DNA of 64,000 nt from contig CAYQUT010000005.1 in the NCBI GenBank assembly GCA_964420985.1, forward strand, positions 77,441-141,440, given 5' to 3'. The position numbers and the translations under genes were made by a program. This stretch comes from CAMCTV01 sp964420985. GTDB taxonomy: Bacteria; Bacteroidota; Bacteroidia; Flavobacteriales_D; Sanyastnellaceae. How positions within the stretch are numbered: position 1 is the stretch's first letter; each line of letters opens with the position of its first letter. Shown piece by piece: positions 7,021 through 14,643 of this stretch. The notes beneath the pieces were generated by a model, which was not told where the DNA came from, did no database searches, and worked only from the letters and a program-made list of their open reading frames with translations.

Positions 7021-7578
7021 ATGCAAATGAAAAACATATTTATCCTATTCGGCATTTTGCTCATTACAGCCTCATTTACTCCAAAGGCAATTGTTACTGA
7101 TGCAAATTCCTATCCGAAACCTGAAGGAGTAGATAACCTTCTATTTTATGTTCAGCGCACGATCAATGCAAATACTATTGTATATACACTTAATCAAGAT
7201 AAGGATGGAAACCTGAACGAAAAAGAACCTATTAAAGTTTATTGGGTAAAGTATGCACAAGGGGGAAAAGTTGATCCGTTAACATACATACAAAAAAATT
7301 ATGCTTACGGTGTTCAATCCAAAATGATTGATTCAGAGAAAAAATCATTCTCATTCGAGTTTGTTTCTTATCACAAAAAGCAATTTTATCTTCTGAAATC
7401 CGGAGCTGACAATAAATACCATGTGTATGGCTACATAAATAATAAGTTGACAATACTAAATAACATTCTTGTAAAGATTGAAGGTGGAACTTTTTGGGTT
7501 CCGAATGTGAAATATGTTGAAGTAAAAGCCTTTGATCCATCTGCTTCAGCAGAAGTTACCGAAATCATCAAGCCTTAA
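7021..7578 (+). CDS. Secreted DUF4833-type protein
   Basis: The 185-residue precursor has a signal peptide (KNIFILFGILLITASFTPKA). The mature part has features I associate with DUF4833: LLFYVQRTINANTIVYTLN, a DGNLNEKEPIKVYWV segment and LTYIQKNYAYGV. The function of that family is unknown; an all-beta exported protein is likely. It is the first gene after the second candidate ECF promoter. ATG codons at 7021 and 7027 are both possible starts. No catalytic motif is evident. Confidence 0.7.
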   Translation: MQMKNIFILFGILLITASFTPKAIVTDANSYPKPEGVDNLLFYVQRTINANTIVYTLNQDKDGNLNEKEPIKVYWVKYAQGGKVDPLTYIQKNYAYGVQSKMIDSEKKSFSFEFVSYHKKQFYLLKSGADNKYHVYGYINNKLTILNNILVKIEGGTFWVPNVKYVEVKAFDPSASAEVTEIIKP

Positions 7579-7596
7579 CCCATTAAAAATAAAATT

Positions 7597-8103
7597 ATGA
7601 CCGGACACATCATTAACAATCTTGTAGAGATAAACGACCTTTTAAAAGGATTATCTCAGGAACAGTATAACAGACAACTTGAAATTTTAAGCAATGCCTC
7701 TATCGGGCAGCATGTGCGTCATATACTTGAATTTTATCAATGCCTGTTCAAAGGTGAGGAAAGTAAAGAAGTGAATTACGATGCCCGTCAGCGTGATTTA
7801 AAATTAGAATCGGATGTTCACTTTGCTTCAAAAACTATTGATGAGATTATTAACGCTTTACTTGATATTAAAGCAGATTTTCCTGTCACATTTGTAGCTG
7901 ATTATTCAACGGTTCAAGACCAAAAGCCAACAATGATTCAATCATCGTTTTACCGTGAGCTTGCATATAATCTCGAACACAGCATCCATCATCAAGCTTT
8001 AATTAAAGTAGCTATTACGGAGATGCAACTAACATCACTGGTGAAAAATACTTTTGGTTATGCGCCTTCAACTATAAGACATATTAAAATATGTGCACAG
8101 TAA
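7597..8103 (+). CDS. DinB superfamily metal-binding protein
   Basis: The 168-residue product fits the DinB four-helix fold. The likely metal ligands are a His in SIGQHVRHILEFY (residues 39-42) and the paired His residues in LEHSIHHQALI (residues 128-132). DinB-like proteins include bacillithiol- and mycothiol-dependent S-transferases that are induced by stress, but many members have no known reaction. The gene lies 18 bases after the DUF4833 gene, and its end overlaps the start of the NRDE gene by 13 bases. The thiol-related setting makes a thiol transferase role attractive, but the sequence does not show it. Confidence 0.78.
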   Translation: MTGHIINNLVEINDLLKGLSQEQYNRQLEILSNASIGQHVRHILEFYQCLFKGEESKEVNYDARQRDLKLESDVHFASKTIDEIINALLDIKADFPVTFVADYSTVQDQKPTMIQSSFYRELAYNLEHSIHHQALIKVAITEMQLTSLVKNTFGYAPSTIRHIKICAQ

Positions 8104-8828
8104 CATACATACCTACATCAACTGGATTTTATTTCACCTCAAGTAGAGATGAAAGAGCGAGTCGTGATACATTGATTCCTGCTGTTTATGAAAGAGAGGG
8201 AATAAAATTGGTGTATCCAAGGGACTTGAAAGCCGGTGGAACCTGGATTGCTTCTTCATTAGAAGGCAGAACTGCTTGTCTATTGAACGGAGCTTTTGTT
8301 AATCACGAAAAAAAAGATAGTTACTCAAGAAGCAGAGGCTTAATTCTTTTAGAAAGTTTTAGCTATAAGAATGTGGATCAATTCTCAAATGAAGTTGATT
8401 TAGAAAATGTAGAACCGTTTACACTTTTATTATTGGATAGTAACTCCGGCGAATTAGAATCATTCAAGGAGTTTCGATGGGATGGAGAGAAAAAATATCT
8501 AAAAGAAATAGAAATGTCCACTTCTCAGATATGGTCATCTGCTACTTTGTATAATTCAAACGTACAGCAAAAAAGGAAAGTTTTGTTTAACCAATGGCTT
8601 CATAAACATTCAGATTTTGAGGATGCAATGATTTTAGATTTTCATAACAGAAAACACGGATTAGCAAATTCAGAAGATCTGCTTATGAAGGGTGAAGGTG
8701 ATTTAATGACTTTGAGTATATCACAAATTCATTTTAACCAAGGTGAATCTGTTTTTAATTATCATGACATCATCAATAGCAAATCTTACAATATTAAATT
8801 AAAACAGAAGGAGGTATTTCATGTATAA
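8091..8828 (+). CDS. NRDE/TANGO2 family protein
   Basis: The 245-residue product begins M-C-T-V-T-Y and carries SSRDERASRDT, the NRDE-type motif of the TANGO2 family, then GGTWIASSLEGRTACLLNG, another family hallmark. The Cys at position 2 could act as an N-terminal nucleophile if Met is removed, as in related Ntn-type folds, which is inference. Bacterial members are poorly characterised; eukaryotic relatives have been linked to haem or lipid handling. It overlaps the DinB gene by 13 bases and the next gene by 8, so all three are translated together in one operon. Confidence 0.85.
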   Translation: MCTVTYIPTSTGFYFTSSRDERASRDTLIPAVYEREGIKLVYPRDLKAGGTWIASSLEGRTACLLNGAFVNHEKKDSYSRSRGLILLESFSYKNVDQFSNEVDLENVEPFTLLLLDSNSGELESFKEFRWDGEKKYLKEIEMSTSQIWSSATLYNSNVQQKRKVLFNQWLHKHSDFEDAMILDFHNRKHGLANSEDLLMKGEGDLMTLSISQIHFNQGESVFNYHDIINSKSYNIKLKQKEVFHV

Positions 8829-9498
8829 TGGAATTGCAATTGCTTTGGCATGGCCTGAAACGCTTTGTAAACAGGCAGGTGCTTGGTACGACAAGCCTTT
8901 AAAATGGTTAGGTATTAATAAATCTAACTATTATAAGGTTGGGCATGCTGCTGTAGTTTTAATAGAAAAATCATCAGGTACTTGTCATTATTTTGACTTT
9001 GGGAGATACCATGCCCCATATCAACATGGACGTGTAAGGAGTGCTTATACTGACCATGATCTTGAAATGAAAACCGCTGCCAAAGTTGATGAAAATGGTA
9101 GATTAATTAATTATAATGAAATACTGTGGGAGTTATACAATAATGAATCCTGTCACGGCAGCGGAAACTTACATGCGGCTTATTGTGAAATAGACTTCGA
9201 CTCAGCATTTAATAAAGCAAATCTGATGCAAGCGACATCACCAATTCCTTATGGTCCATTTTTACCGGATGGTACAAACTGTTCAAGATTTGTAAATACA
9301 GTAATTGTAAGCGGTTCACCAAAATGGTATTATAAATTAGTTTTGAGCTATCCTAAAACGTTAAGCCCAACTCCAATTGGTAATGTGAAAACACTTTCTA
9401 AATACGCAGTAATTGGTGTTACTTGTACATCGCCCATTCTTAAACCTCAATTTAATACGATAAAATTCTCAAATGAACCAAGCAGAAGTATATCATAA
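8821..9498 (+). CDS. DUF6695-like protein, N-terminal part
   Basis: The 225-residue product starts with YNGIAIALAWPET and has GHAAVVLIEKSSGTCHYFDFGRYHAP, CHGSGNLHAAYCEID and DGTNCSRFVNTV. The conserved Cys and His residues in these motifs suggest a papain-like or NlpC-type fold, but no reaction is known. I associate the sequence with DUF6695 of Bacteroidota. As I recall, relatives continue into a domain like the next ORF (WLSGEGCGSWF), so this copy may be split by a frameshift. The last 26 bases overlap the next ORF in another frame. Two separately translated, coupled subunits are the alternative. Confidence 0.6.
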   Translation: MYNGIAIALAWPETLCKQAGAWYDKPLKWLGINKSNYYKVGHAAVVLIEKSSGTCHYFDFGRYHAPYQHGRVRSAYTDHDLEMKTAAKVDENGRLINYNEILWELYNNESCHGSGNLHAAYCEIDFDSAFNKANLMQATSPIPYGPFLPDGTNCSRFVNTVIVSGSPKWYYKLVLSYPKTLSPTPIGNVKTLSKYAVIGVTCTSPILKPQFNTIKFSNEPSRSIS

Positions 9499-9787
9499 AA
9501 TTGTGCCTGAACCAAAACAACCGCAACACTTATCCAATGCAAAATGGTTAAGTGGTGAGGGGTGTGGATCATGGTTTACAATTGAAGAAGCGGAAAAAGG
9601 ATATTTAATAGCAAGGTATAGCCCGGATGGTAAAGCCGAATGTAGCGGAATCTTTTTACAAGTAACAGGGAGTGAAATAGACTTACATACAGAATTTGAA
9701 TTTACTTATTTAAGTCATTGTGCAGAAGTGAATATTATCCAACATAACATTAATTTAAAATTTAAACTAATCTCGAAGACCAAATGA
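9473..9787 (+). CDS. DUF6695-like C-terminal domain as a separate ORF
   Basis: The 104-residue ORF has no signal peptide and begins inside the end of the previous gene. Its main block is LSNAKWLSGEGCGSWFTIE, followed by YLIARYSPDGKAECSGIF and FEFTYLSHCAEVNIIQ. It reads like the tail domain of the DUF6695-like protein, moved to another frame. The frame is closed by TAA at 9461, so any shift must lie between 9464 and 9498. Its stop overlaps the ATG of the following thioredoxin gene (ATGA). Whether it is made as a separate protein or as part of a frameshifted product cannot be decided here. Confidence 0.6.
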   Translation: MNQAEVYHKIVPEPKQPQHLSNAKWLSGEGCGSWFTIEEAEKGYLIARYSPDGKAECSGIFLQVTGSEIDLHTEFEFTYLSHCAEVNIIQHNINLKFKLISKTK

Positions 9788-10233
9788 AAACAATTGCATT
9801 AACCACAATATCCTTAGCTATAATACTTTTCGTTTCTGGCTTCAAGTACCGTAATAGTGAAACAAAAACAGAAGAAGGGATTCAGTTTTTTACAGGAACA
9901 TGGCAACAAGCTTTAGATAAAGCTAAAAAAGAAAATAAATATATTTTTCTTGATGCATACGCCAGTTGGTGTGGGCCATGTAAGATGATGAAGCATAAAA
10001 CCTTTACTGACAAAGCTGTTGGGGATTTTTACAATAAGCATTTCGTTTGCGTGGCAATTGATATGGAAAAACCCGGAGATGGGCCGGCATTGGCAGAAAA
10101 ATTTTCTGTGGAGGCATATCCGAAATTAATTTATTTACATCCTGACGGAAAACTTATCGGAAAAGCAATGGGCTTTCGTAAGTCAAAAGAGTTTTTAGAA
10201 ATGGGCGAACAAGTAGTATCAAAAGCAAAATAA
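9784..10233 (+). CDS. Thioredoxin-family protein (WCGPC), exported
   Basis: The 149-residue precursor has an N-terminal membrane or signal segment (IALTTISLAIILFVSGF) and a thioredoxin domain with WCGPC at residues 62-66. The preceding YIFLDAYAS strand and the later AYPKLIYLHPDG strand, with its cis-Pro after Tyr, are typical of DsbD-gamma or thioredoxin_7-like proteins. It would work on disulfides in the periplasm. It is coupled to the ORF before it by an ATGA overlap and is followed after one base by a second thioredoxin-fold gene. It belongs to the long unit behind the promoter at 6952. Confidence 0.9.
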   Translation: MKTIALTTISLAIILFVSGFKYRNSETKTEEGIQFFTGTWQQALDKAKKENKYIFLDAYASWCGPCKMMKHKTFTDKAVGDFYNKHFVCVAIDMEKPGDGPALAEKFSVEAYPKLIYLHPDGKLIGKAMGFRKSKEFLEMGEQVVSKAK

Positions 10234-10234
10234 T

Positions 10235-10858
10235 ATGGAATTGAATAAAACTTTCAAATCAGCACTATCATACGCTGAATATAGAGAACTGGTAGATAAT
10301 TTAGTTGCTTGGGGTAAAACAACAGGAAATAATCAAAGCGATAAATTACTGGAATTTACAAAATTGAACATCCAAAGAATGAACAGAATTGATAAAACGG
10401 TTCAGTTAAGTTCTGAAGCAATCGATAAATTAAAGTCGCAATCTCACCCCATGAATATGCTGTTAATTGGCGATGCTTGGTGTGGGGATTGCGCACAAAT
10501 TATTCCGGTTGTAAACAAGATTGTAGAAAGTTCGGGAGGCAAGTTTGAACTTAAAATTATTTCAAGAGATACCTATCCTGATTTAATAGAAAAGTATCAT
10601 TCAAATGGAGCTAAAGCGATTCCGAAAGTTTTGATCCTGTGCGGTGAAACTGGCGAACTTTTATCCACATGGGGGCCGAGACCCAAACCTGCACAGGAAA
10701 TAATGTTGAATTGGAAAAACAATAAAGACACTATCACTTGGGAAGATTTTGAAAAAGAATTACACTTATGGTATGCAAGAGATAAGGGACAAACAATAAT
10801 TAATGAGTTTATTGGTCTAATGGAAGTATGCGAAAAGAAAACTATTTTACAGCCATAA
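10235..10858 (+). CDS. Cytoplasmic thioredoxin-family protein (WCGDC)
   Basis: The 207-residue product lacks a signal peptide. After an 70-residue helical lead it has MLLIGDAWCGDCAQIIPVV, where WCGDC (residues 82-86) sits where the thioredoxin active site would be, and later GAKAIPKVLIL with the cis-Pro. The family is annotated as thioredoxin-like in Bacteroidota and its partners are not known. The Asp inside the CxxC should shift the redox potential relative to WCGPC. It lies one base after the exported thioredoxin gene, and its 3' end overlaps the NrtS-like gene by 31 bases. Confidence 0.82.
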   Translation: MELNKTFKSALSYAEYRELVDNLVAWGKTTGNNQSDKLLEFTKLNIQRMNRIDKTVQLSSEAIDKLKSQSHPMNMLLIGDAWCGDCAQIIPVVNKIVESSGGKFELKIISRDTYPDLIEKYHSNGAKAIPKVLILCGETGELLSTWGPRPKPAQEIMLNWKNNKDTITWEDFEKELHLWYARDKGQTIINEFIGLMEVCEKKTILQP

Positions 10859-11028
10859 AGATTTCATTGCTCATAGGCACTGTTTTGAACCTGATAAATA
10901 GTTATGACGCAATTATTGGAGGTGAATGGTCTTTAAAGTTGACGTTAAAAATATTATTGACCTACTGTGTACCTTTTGGTGTGTCTCTATATTCATCTTG
11001 GAAAGCAACTAAACCAAATCAAAAATGA
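10828..11028 (+). CDS. Small NrtS-like membrane protein
   Basis: The 66-residue product has two membrane helices (AIKISLLIGTVLNLINSYDAI and LKILLTYCVPFGVSLYSSW). The pattern GTVLNLIN-x-D followed by LKILLTYCVPF matches the short NrtS proteins reported as nitrate/nitrite transporters in cyanobacteria. Only one subunit is encoded here, and no nitrate-metabolism genes are nearby. The start overlaps the previous gene by 31 bases and the stop overlaps the next ATG by four. Transport of nitrite or another small anion is possible but not shown. Confidence 0.6.
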   Translation: MRKENYFTAIKISLLIGTVLNLINSYDAIIGGEWSLKLTLKILLTYCVPFGVSLYSSWKATKPNQK

Positions 11029-11636
11029 TGAAACAACTCGTGAAAATATTTTTAACTCTGATTGCTGTTGCAGGTAGCATTACTATTAGGGCACAGCATG
11101 TCAATCTTTCGAATTTTTATTTGATTCCGAATGACAAAGAAGTTTTGATGTATTGGACAATTGATAGTGGCCCTACCTGTAACGGAATAACTGTTTGGCA
11201 CTCTACTGATAGTTTAAACTATGAGGAAATAGGAAACATTGGTGGTGTATGCGGCAGCAGTAGTTCTGCTACACCGTACAATTTTACGCATGATAGCCCT
11301 GTTTTGAATTCAATAAACTATTATAAACTTCGACTTGGATATGCACAGTTTTCCGAAATTAAAACTATCACAATTAAATATACTCAACCCGGTAAACTTT
11401 ATGTGTACCCCAACCCAACAAGCGACCAAACAATAATAGAATTCAATAACGAACATTTGGACAGATATTCAGTTTTTATTTCTGACAACTTGGGAAATGT
11501 TGTTTATAAAAAAGAGGGAATTACAGAGGGTAGGGTTCAGGTGAATACAACAGGTTGGAATTCGGGAACGTATTTTATAACTGTAACAGATAATGGAGGT
11601 AGAGTTTTAAAAGAAAAATTAGTTATTACAAAATAA
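11025..11636 (+). CDS. Secreted protein with type IX secretion sorting domain
   Basis: The 203-residue precursor has a signal peptide (FLTLIAVAGSITIRAQ) and a middle part that looks like a fibronectin-III type beta domain. The C-terminal 80 residues are a type A T9SS sorting domain: KLYVYPNPTSDQTIIEF, then NLGNVVYKKEG, NTTGWNSGTYFITVTDNGG and the final KEKLVITK. The protein would cross the outer membrane by the type IX system and be anchored or released at the surface. It uses the host's own secretion system although carried on the element. It overlaps the NrtS-like gene and its stop overlaps the next ATG by one base. Confidence 0.88.
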   Translation: MMKQLVKIFLTLIAVAGSITIRAQHVNLSNFYLIPNDKEVLMYWTIDSGPTCNGITVWHSTDSLNYEEIGNIGGVCGSSSSATPYNFTHDSPVLNSINYYKLRLGYAQFSEIKTITIKYTQPGKLYVYPNPTSDQTIIEFNNEHLDRYSVFISDNLGNVVYKKEGITEGRVQVNTTGWNSGTYFITVTDNGGRVLKEKLVITK

Positions 11637-12193
11637 TGGCATTCATAAAAGTAATAGAACATACAGAAGCCGAAGGGGAATTGAAAATCATTTATGATGA
11701 TTTAGTTGCCAAACGTGGGAAGTTGGCTGAAGTTCATAAAATACAGAGTTTAAATCCTGAATCAATTGTCAAACACATGGAACTTTACATGGCCATAATG
11801 TTTGCCAAATCTCCTCTGAGCCGAGCGCAACGAGAAATGATAGCGGTTGTAGTTAGTGTTGCAAATAACTGCGCCTATTGTCAAACACACCATGCAGAAG
11901 CTTTAAATCATTACTGGAAAGATCAGAAGAAAATAGAGCAGTTAAAAAGAGATTTCAGCAAAGTGAATCTATCGGACATTGATTTAAACTTATGTGAAAT
12001 GGCTTGGCAATTGACCCGAATACCAAGTGTTACTACCGAAACAATTATTTCCAAATTGAAAGAACTTGGTGTGGAAGATCGTGCAATATTAGATGCCAAT
12101 TTAGTAATTTCTTATTTCAACTTTGTAAACAGAATGGTACTTGGTCTAGGTGTTCAAATTGAAACGGATAAGGGTGCAGGATATAAATATTAA
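11636..12193 (+). CDS. AhpD-like peroxidase-related (carboxymuconolactone decarboxylase family) protein
   Basis: The 185-residue product carries the AhpD-type site NCAYCQTHHAEAL, with C79-x2-C82 and His 85/86, after the RAQREMIAVVVS helix. The fold is all helical. Such peroxidase-related proteins reduce peroxides or support peroxiredoxin turnover using the CxxC thiols. It shares the operon with three thioredoxin-fold proteins, which fits a response to oxidants. Its ATG overlaps the stop of the T9SS gene, and it is followed after ten bases by a small membrane protein gene. Confidence 0.88.
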   Translation: MAFIKVIEHTEAEGELKIIYDDLVAKRGKLAEVHKIQSLNPESIVKHMELYMAIMFAKSPLSRAQREMIAVVVSVANNCAYCQTHHAEALNHYWKDQKKIEQLKRDFSKVNLSDIDLNLCEMAWQLTRIPSVTTETIISKLKELGVEDRAILDANLVISYFNFVNRMVLGLGVQIETDKGAGYKY

Positions 12194-12203
12194 AAAAAGA
12201 GTT

Positions 12204-12398
12204 ATGATTAAATTAATAGAAAAATATGGATTCTTTCGATTGACATTAATACCACTGGGTTTGGTAATTATAATCTCAGCCATTGTCAATCAAATAATAG
12301 GAATGGGCATTGTTGGCTTAATTGTTCTTATTTTTGGTTTATTAAATAAGTGTTTACTTTTTGGTAATTGTGAAGTGCCGCAGAAAAAGAAAAAATGA
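12204..12398 (+). CDS. Small DUF2892-like membrane protein
   Basis: The 64-residue product has two membrane helices, FFRLTLIPLGLVIIISAIV and GMGIVGLIVLIFGLLNKCLLFG, and a C-L-L-F-G-x-C segment. This layout matches DUF2892 proteins, which often sit beside rhodanese, sulfur or metal transport genes. The frame could start earlier at 12150, but the ATG at 12204, behind a purine-rich AAAAAAGAG, is the natural start. Its stop overlaps the start of the MerC-like gene, so both are probably made together, perhaps as partners in thiol or metal handling. Confidence 0.68.
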   Translation: MIKLIEKYGFFRLTLIPLGLVIIISAIVNQIIGMGIVGLIVLIFGLLNKCLLFGNCEVPQKKKK

Positions 12399-12979
12399 AA
12401 AATAAGTCTATAGTTGAGAAGATAGGATTGATTGGTTTGCTAATTACTGCTATCACTTCACCATGTTGCTTCCCGCTCTTTGGTGTGATTCTTTCAGCTT
12501 TTGGGATAGGCTCCTTTGAACTATTTGGAGAGTCAACAATGTATATTTTTCTCGCATTTTCAGCCCTTGCCTTTACTGGAAGTGTGTTCTCCTATTTATA
12601 TCACAAAAAACTACTTCCGATTCTTATTGCTTTTATTTCGGTTTTTTTTGTCTTTTACAATTACTTTAGTTCAAACGAGGGAAATGATTTAACTAATCTC
12701 GGAATGATTGGATTAATGATAGCAGGAATAATTAATTATTATGAAACCAAAATATTTAATCTCATGAAAAATAAAGCAGTAATACTTCAATCAACAATCA
12801 CATGTCCTCATTGCGGACACAAAAAGGAGGAGACAATGCCTACAGATGCGTGTCAATATTTTTATGAATGTGAAAATTGTAAAAAGCAATTAAAGCCTAA
12901 ACAGGGAGATTGTTGCGTATATTGTAGCTATGGAACTGTTCCTTGTCCTCCTATACAGGAAAACAAAAATTGTTGCTAA
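12395..12979 (+). CDS. MerC-like transporter fused to a GDCCVxC domain
   Basis: The 194-residue product has two parts. Residues 1-125 form four membrane helices of the MerC mercury-uptake type, with the metal-binding pair in TSPCCFPLFG (Cys 24-25). Residues 134-194 hold a TCPHCGHKK zinc-ribbon-like pair and then GDCCVYCSYGTVPCPPIQ, the full signature of the small GDCCVxC proteins, often seen alone and sometimes as selenoproteins. Here all sites are Cys. The fusion links import of a soft metal to a Cys-rich acceptor inside the cell. No merR or merA is visible, so mercury resistance as such is not established. Confidence 0.82.
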   Translation: MKNKSIVEKIGLIGLLITAITSPCCFPLFGVILSAFGIGSFELFGESTMYIFLAFSALAFTGSVFSYLYHKKLLPILIAFISVFFVFYNYFSSNEGNDLTNLGMIGLMIAGIINYYETKIFNLMKNKAVILQSTITCPHCGHKKEETMPTDACQYFYECENCKKQLKPKQGDCCVYCSYGTVPCPPIQENKNCC

Positions 12980-13045
12980 ATTTGGGAATGCCTATAGTGA
13001 GTTTTTTAAGGAAGAATTTCAAAAATTAGAAATGGATCGATATTT

Positions 13046-13840
13046 ATGAGCAATAATAAAATATTTGGAAAAGATTTGATAAGGTACTTTATCCTTATTT
13101 ATTGGATACTATTTTGGCTATTCAATGTTATTGACAAAATAATTGGTGGGGCTCATTTTATTTTTGTCGGCAAGGACAGGTTCGCACAAATGGAACGATT
13201 TTTTGATTCCATTGGACTTGGCGATCCTATCATCGCAAACATTGCTTTAATTATTACTGCTGCTTTAGAAATATTTGCATTGGTGTTTTTTTGTGGTGCA
13301 TTATATCACTTCGTTAAGAAAAATTTAGAAGCTACTCGTTCATGGTTTTTCATTGGAATAATTTTAACGCTAAGCACATTTACATATTTTTCAATTGGTG
13401 ATCAAATTTTTGGCGATCACTTTGAGCTATTGGAACATGGGCTGTTTTGGTTCATTACTCTTTTGTCTTGGCTTATTTTTATTCACATTGATAAAATTCA
13501 ACTATTTGATAATATTTCAATTGGCAAAAAGCAGGTTCTTGCATCCGTCTTGTTAGTAGTTACAACAGCAGGTATAGTTTCCTTTTCAATTTTTTGGCAC
13601 AATCACACATCATTTATTGAAAGAACACAAGCTGTCGGTGCTGTTAAAATTTCCGAAGATAAATTCAAAATTAAGTTTCCATTTCTTGCAGGAAGTAAGG
13701 CCTTTGAAAATTCAATTGCAAAATTTAAAAACGAAAATCCAACATTAACCATAAATTATATTTACACTGCACCAAATCCATTAAGATTAGCTGAATCAGA
13801 CGGACTTATAATTTATATTCAAACTGATAGTCTAAAATGA
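13046..13840 (+). CDS. Uncharacterised membrane protein, first of two tandem paralogues
   Basis: The 264-residue product has about five membrane helices in its first 190 residues, and then a soluble tail. Key segments are YFILIYWILFWLFNVIDKII near the start, FSIGDQIFGDHFELLEHGLFW in the middle, and INYIYTAPNPLR near the end. The next gene repeats all three in the same order, so the genes arose by duplication. The layout recalls DoxX-like membrane proteins, but I cannot assign a family. It lies 66 bases after the MerC-like gene and may have its own promoter. The acidic and His residues inside the helices (GDQ, LLEHG) could bind a metal or proton. Confidence 0.7.
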   Translation: MSNNKIFGKDLIRYFILIYWILFWLFNVIDKIIGGAHFIFVGKDRFAQMERFFDSIGLGDPIIANIALIITAALEIFALVFFCGALYHFVKKNLEATRSWFFIGIILTLSTFTYFSIGDQIFGDHFELLEHGLFWFITLLSWLIFIHIDKIQLFDNISIGKKQVLASVLLVVTTAGIVSFSIFWHNHTSFIERTQAVGAVKISEDKFKIKFPFLAGSKAFENSIAKFKNENPTLTINYIYTAPNPLRLAESDGLIIYIQTDSLK

Positions 13841-14616
13841 AAGAGAAAAAAACAATACAATACTTTGTTCTAATTTATTGGACATTTTTCGGAGCCTTAA
13901 CTGTTGTCGATAAAATCGTTCCTGATGTTTACCCATTTTGGGTGGGGGCAGACTTTTATACACTCTTCGTGAAATTCTTTGCATCATTGGGCATTACAAA
14001 TCCTATTTTTGCCACTATAGCATTAACATTTATTTCATTAATAGAAGTATTTGCATTCGTTTGCTACACACTTTCTTTGTTTAACTTATATAAAGGCAAG
14101 GACAAAATTTCAGAGCAATGGTTTTACCGAGGCATTTCATTTTCTGTTATTCTATTCAGTTTATTTTCTATAGGCGATCAGGTTTTTGGTGATAGATTTA
14201 ATTTACTTGAACATGGAATTTTCTGGATTATATTAGTTTTTTCTTGGGTAGTTTATAAATACAATTTAACCTCTGAGGAAAGAGTATTAAAATTTTCTCT
14301 TTCAAAAGACATTAAAGTAGGATTACTAATAGGAACTTTATTGACCGTGATCACTTCCTATTCCATATTGGATTTTTCTAAAAGCACCTTTTCAAAAAAA
14401 ATCCAGCCTGTACAAGGCGAAGAAGTAGTTGAAGGCATATATAAATTTGACTTCCCTTTTTTGGGAGATAAACGTGTAATGGAAAATACGATCAATGCGT
14501 TTGAAGAAAGTCACCAAGATTTACAAATCAATTACATTTATACTGGCCCGGACGAATTAAATTCAAAGAAAAAGACACATTTGCTGCTTTATGTATTCAC
14601 AGAGAAAAAGAATTAA
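13837..14616 (+). CDS. Uncharacterised membrane protein, second of two tandem paralogues
   Basis: The 259-residue product mirrors the protein before it: YFVLIYWTFFGALTVVDKIV, then SIGDQVFGDRFNLLEHGIFW, a helix, and a soluble end containing INYIYTGPDEL. The ATG overlaps the stop of the first copy (ATGA), so the pair is probably made in equal amounts and may form a heterodimer. The soluble tail, about 60 residues, has a FDFPFLGDKRVMENTI segment matching FPFLAGSKAFENSI in the first copy. No family is recognised. The gene converges on the antiporter gene, with 27 bases between them. Confidence 0.7.
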   Translation: MKEKKTIQYFVLIYWTFFGALTVVDKIVPDVYPFWVGADFYTLFVKFFASLGITNPIFATIALTFISLIEVFAFVCYTLSLFNLYKGKDKISEQWFYRGISFSVILFSLFSIGDQVFGDRFNLLEHGIFWIILVFSWVVYKYNLTSEERVLKFSLSKDIKVGLLIGTLLTVITSYSILDFSKSTFSKKIQPVQGEEVVEGIYKFDFPFLGDKRVMENTINAFEESHQDLQINYIYTGPDELNSKKKTHLLLYVFTEKKN

Positions 14617-14643
14617 GAACTGTCTACAATAACCTAAATGAAT

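Noticed and set aside
7232..7540. 102-codon minus-strand frame opposite the DUF4833 gene
   Set aside because: It has low-complexity His/Gln/Leu content, no start context, and lies opposite a gene with a signal peptide.
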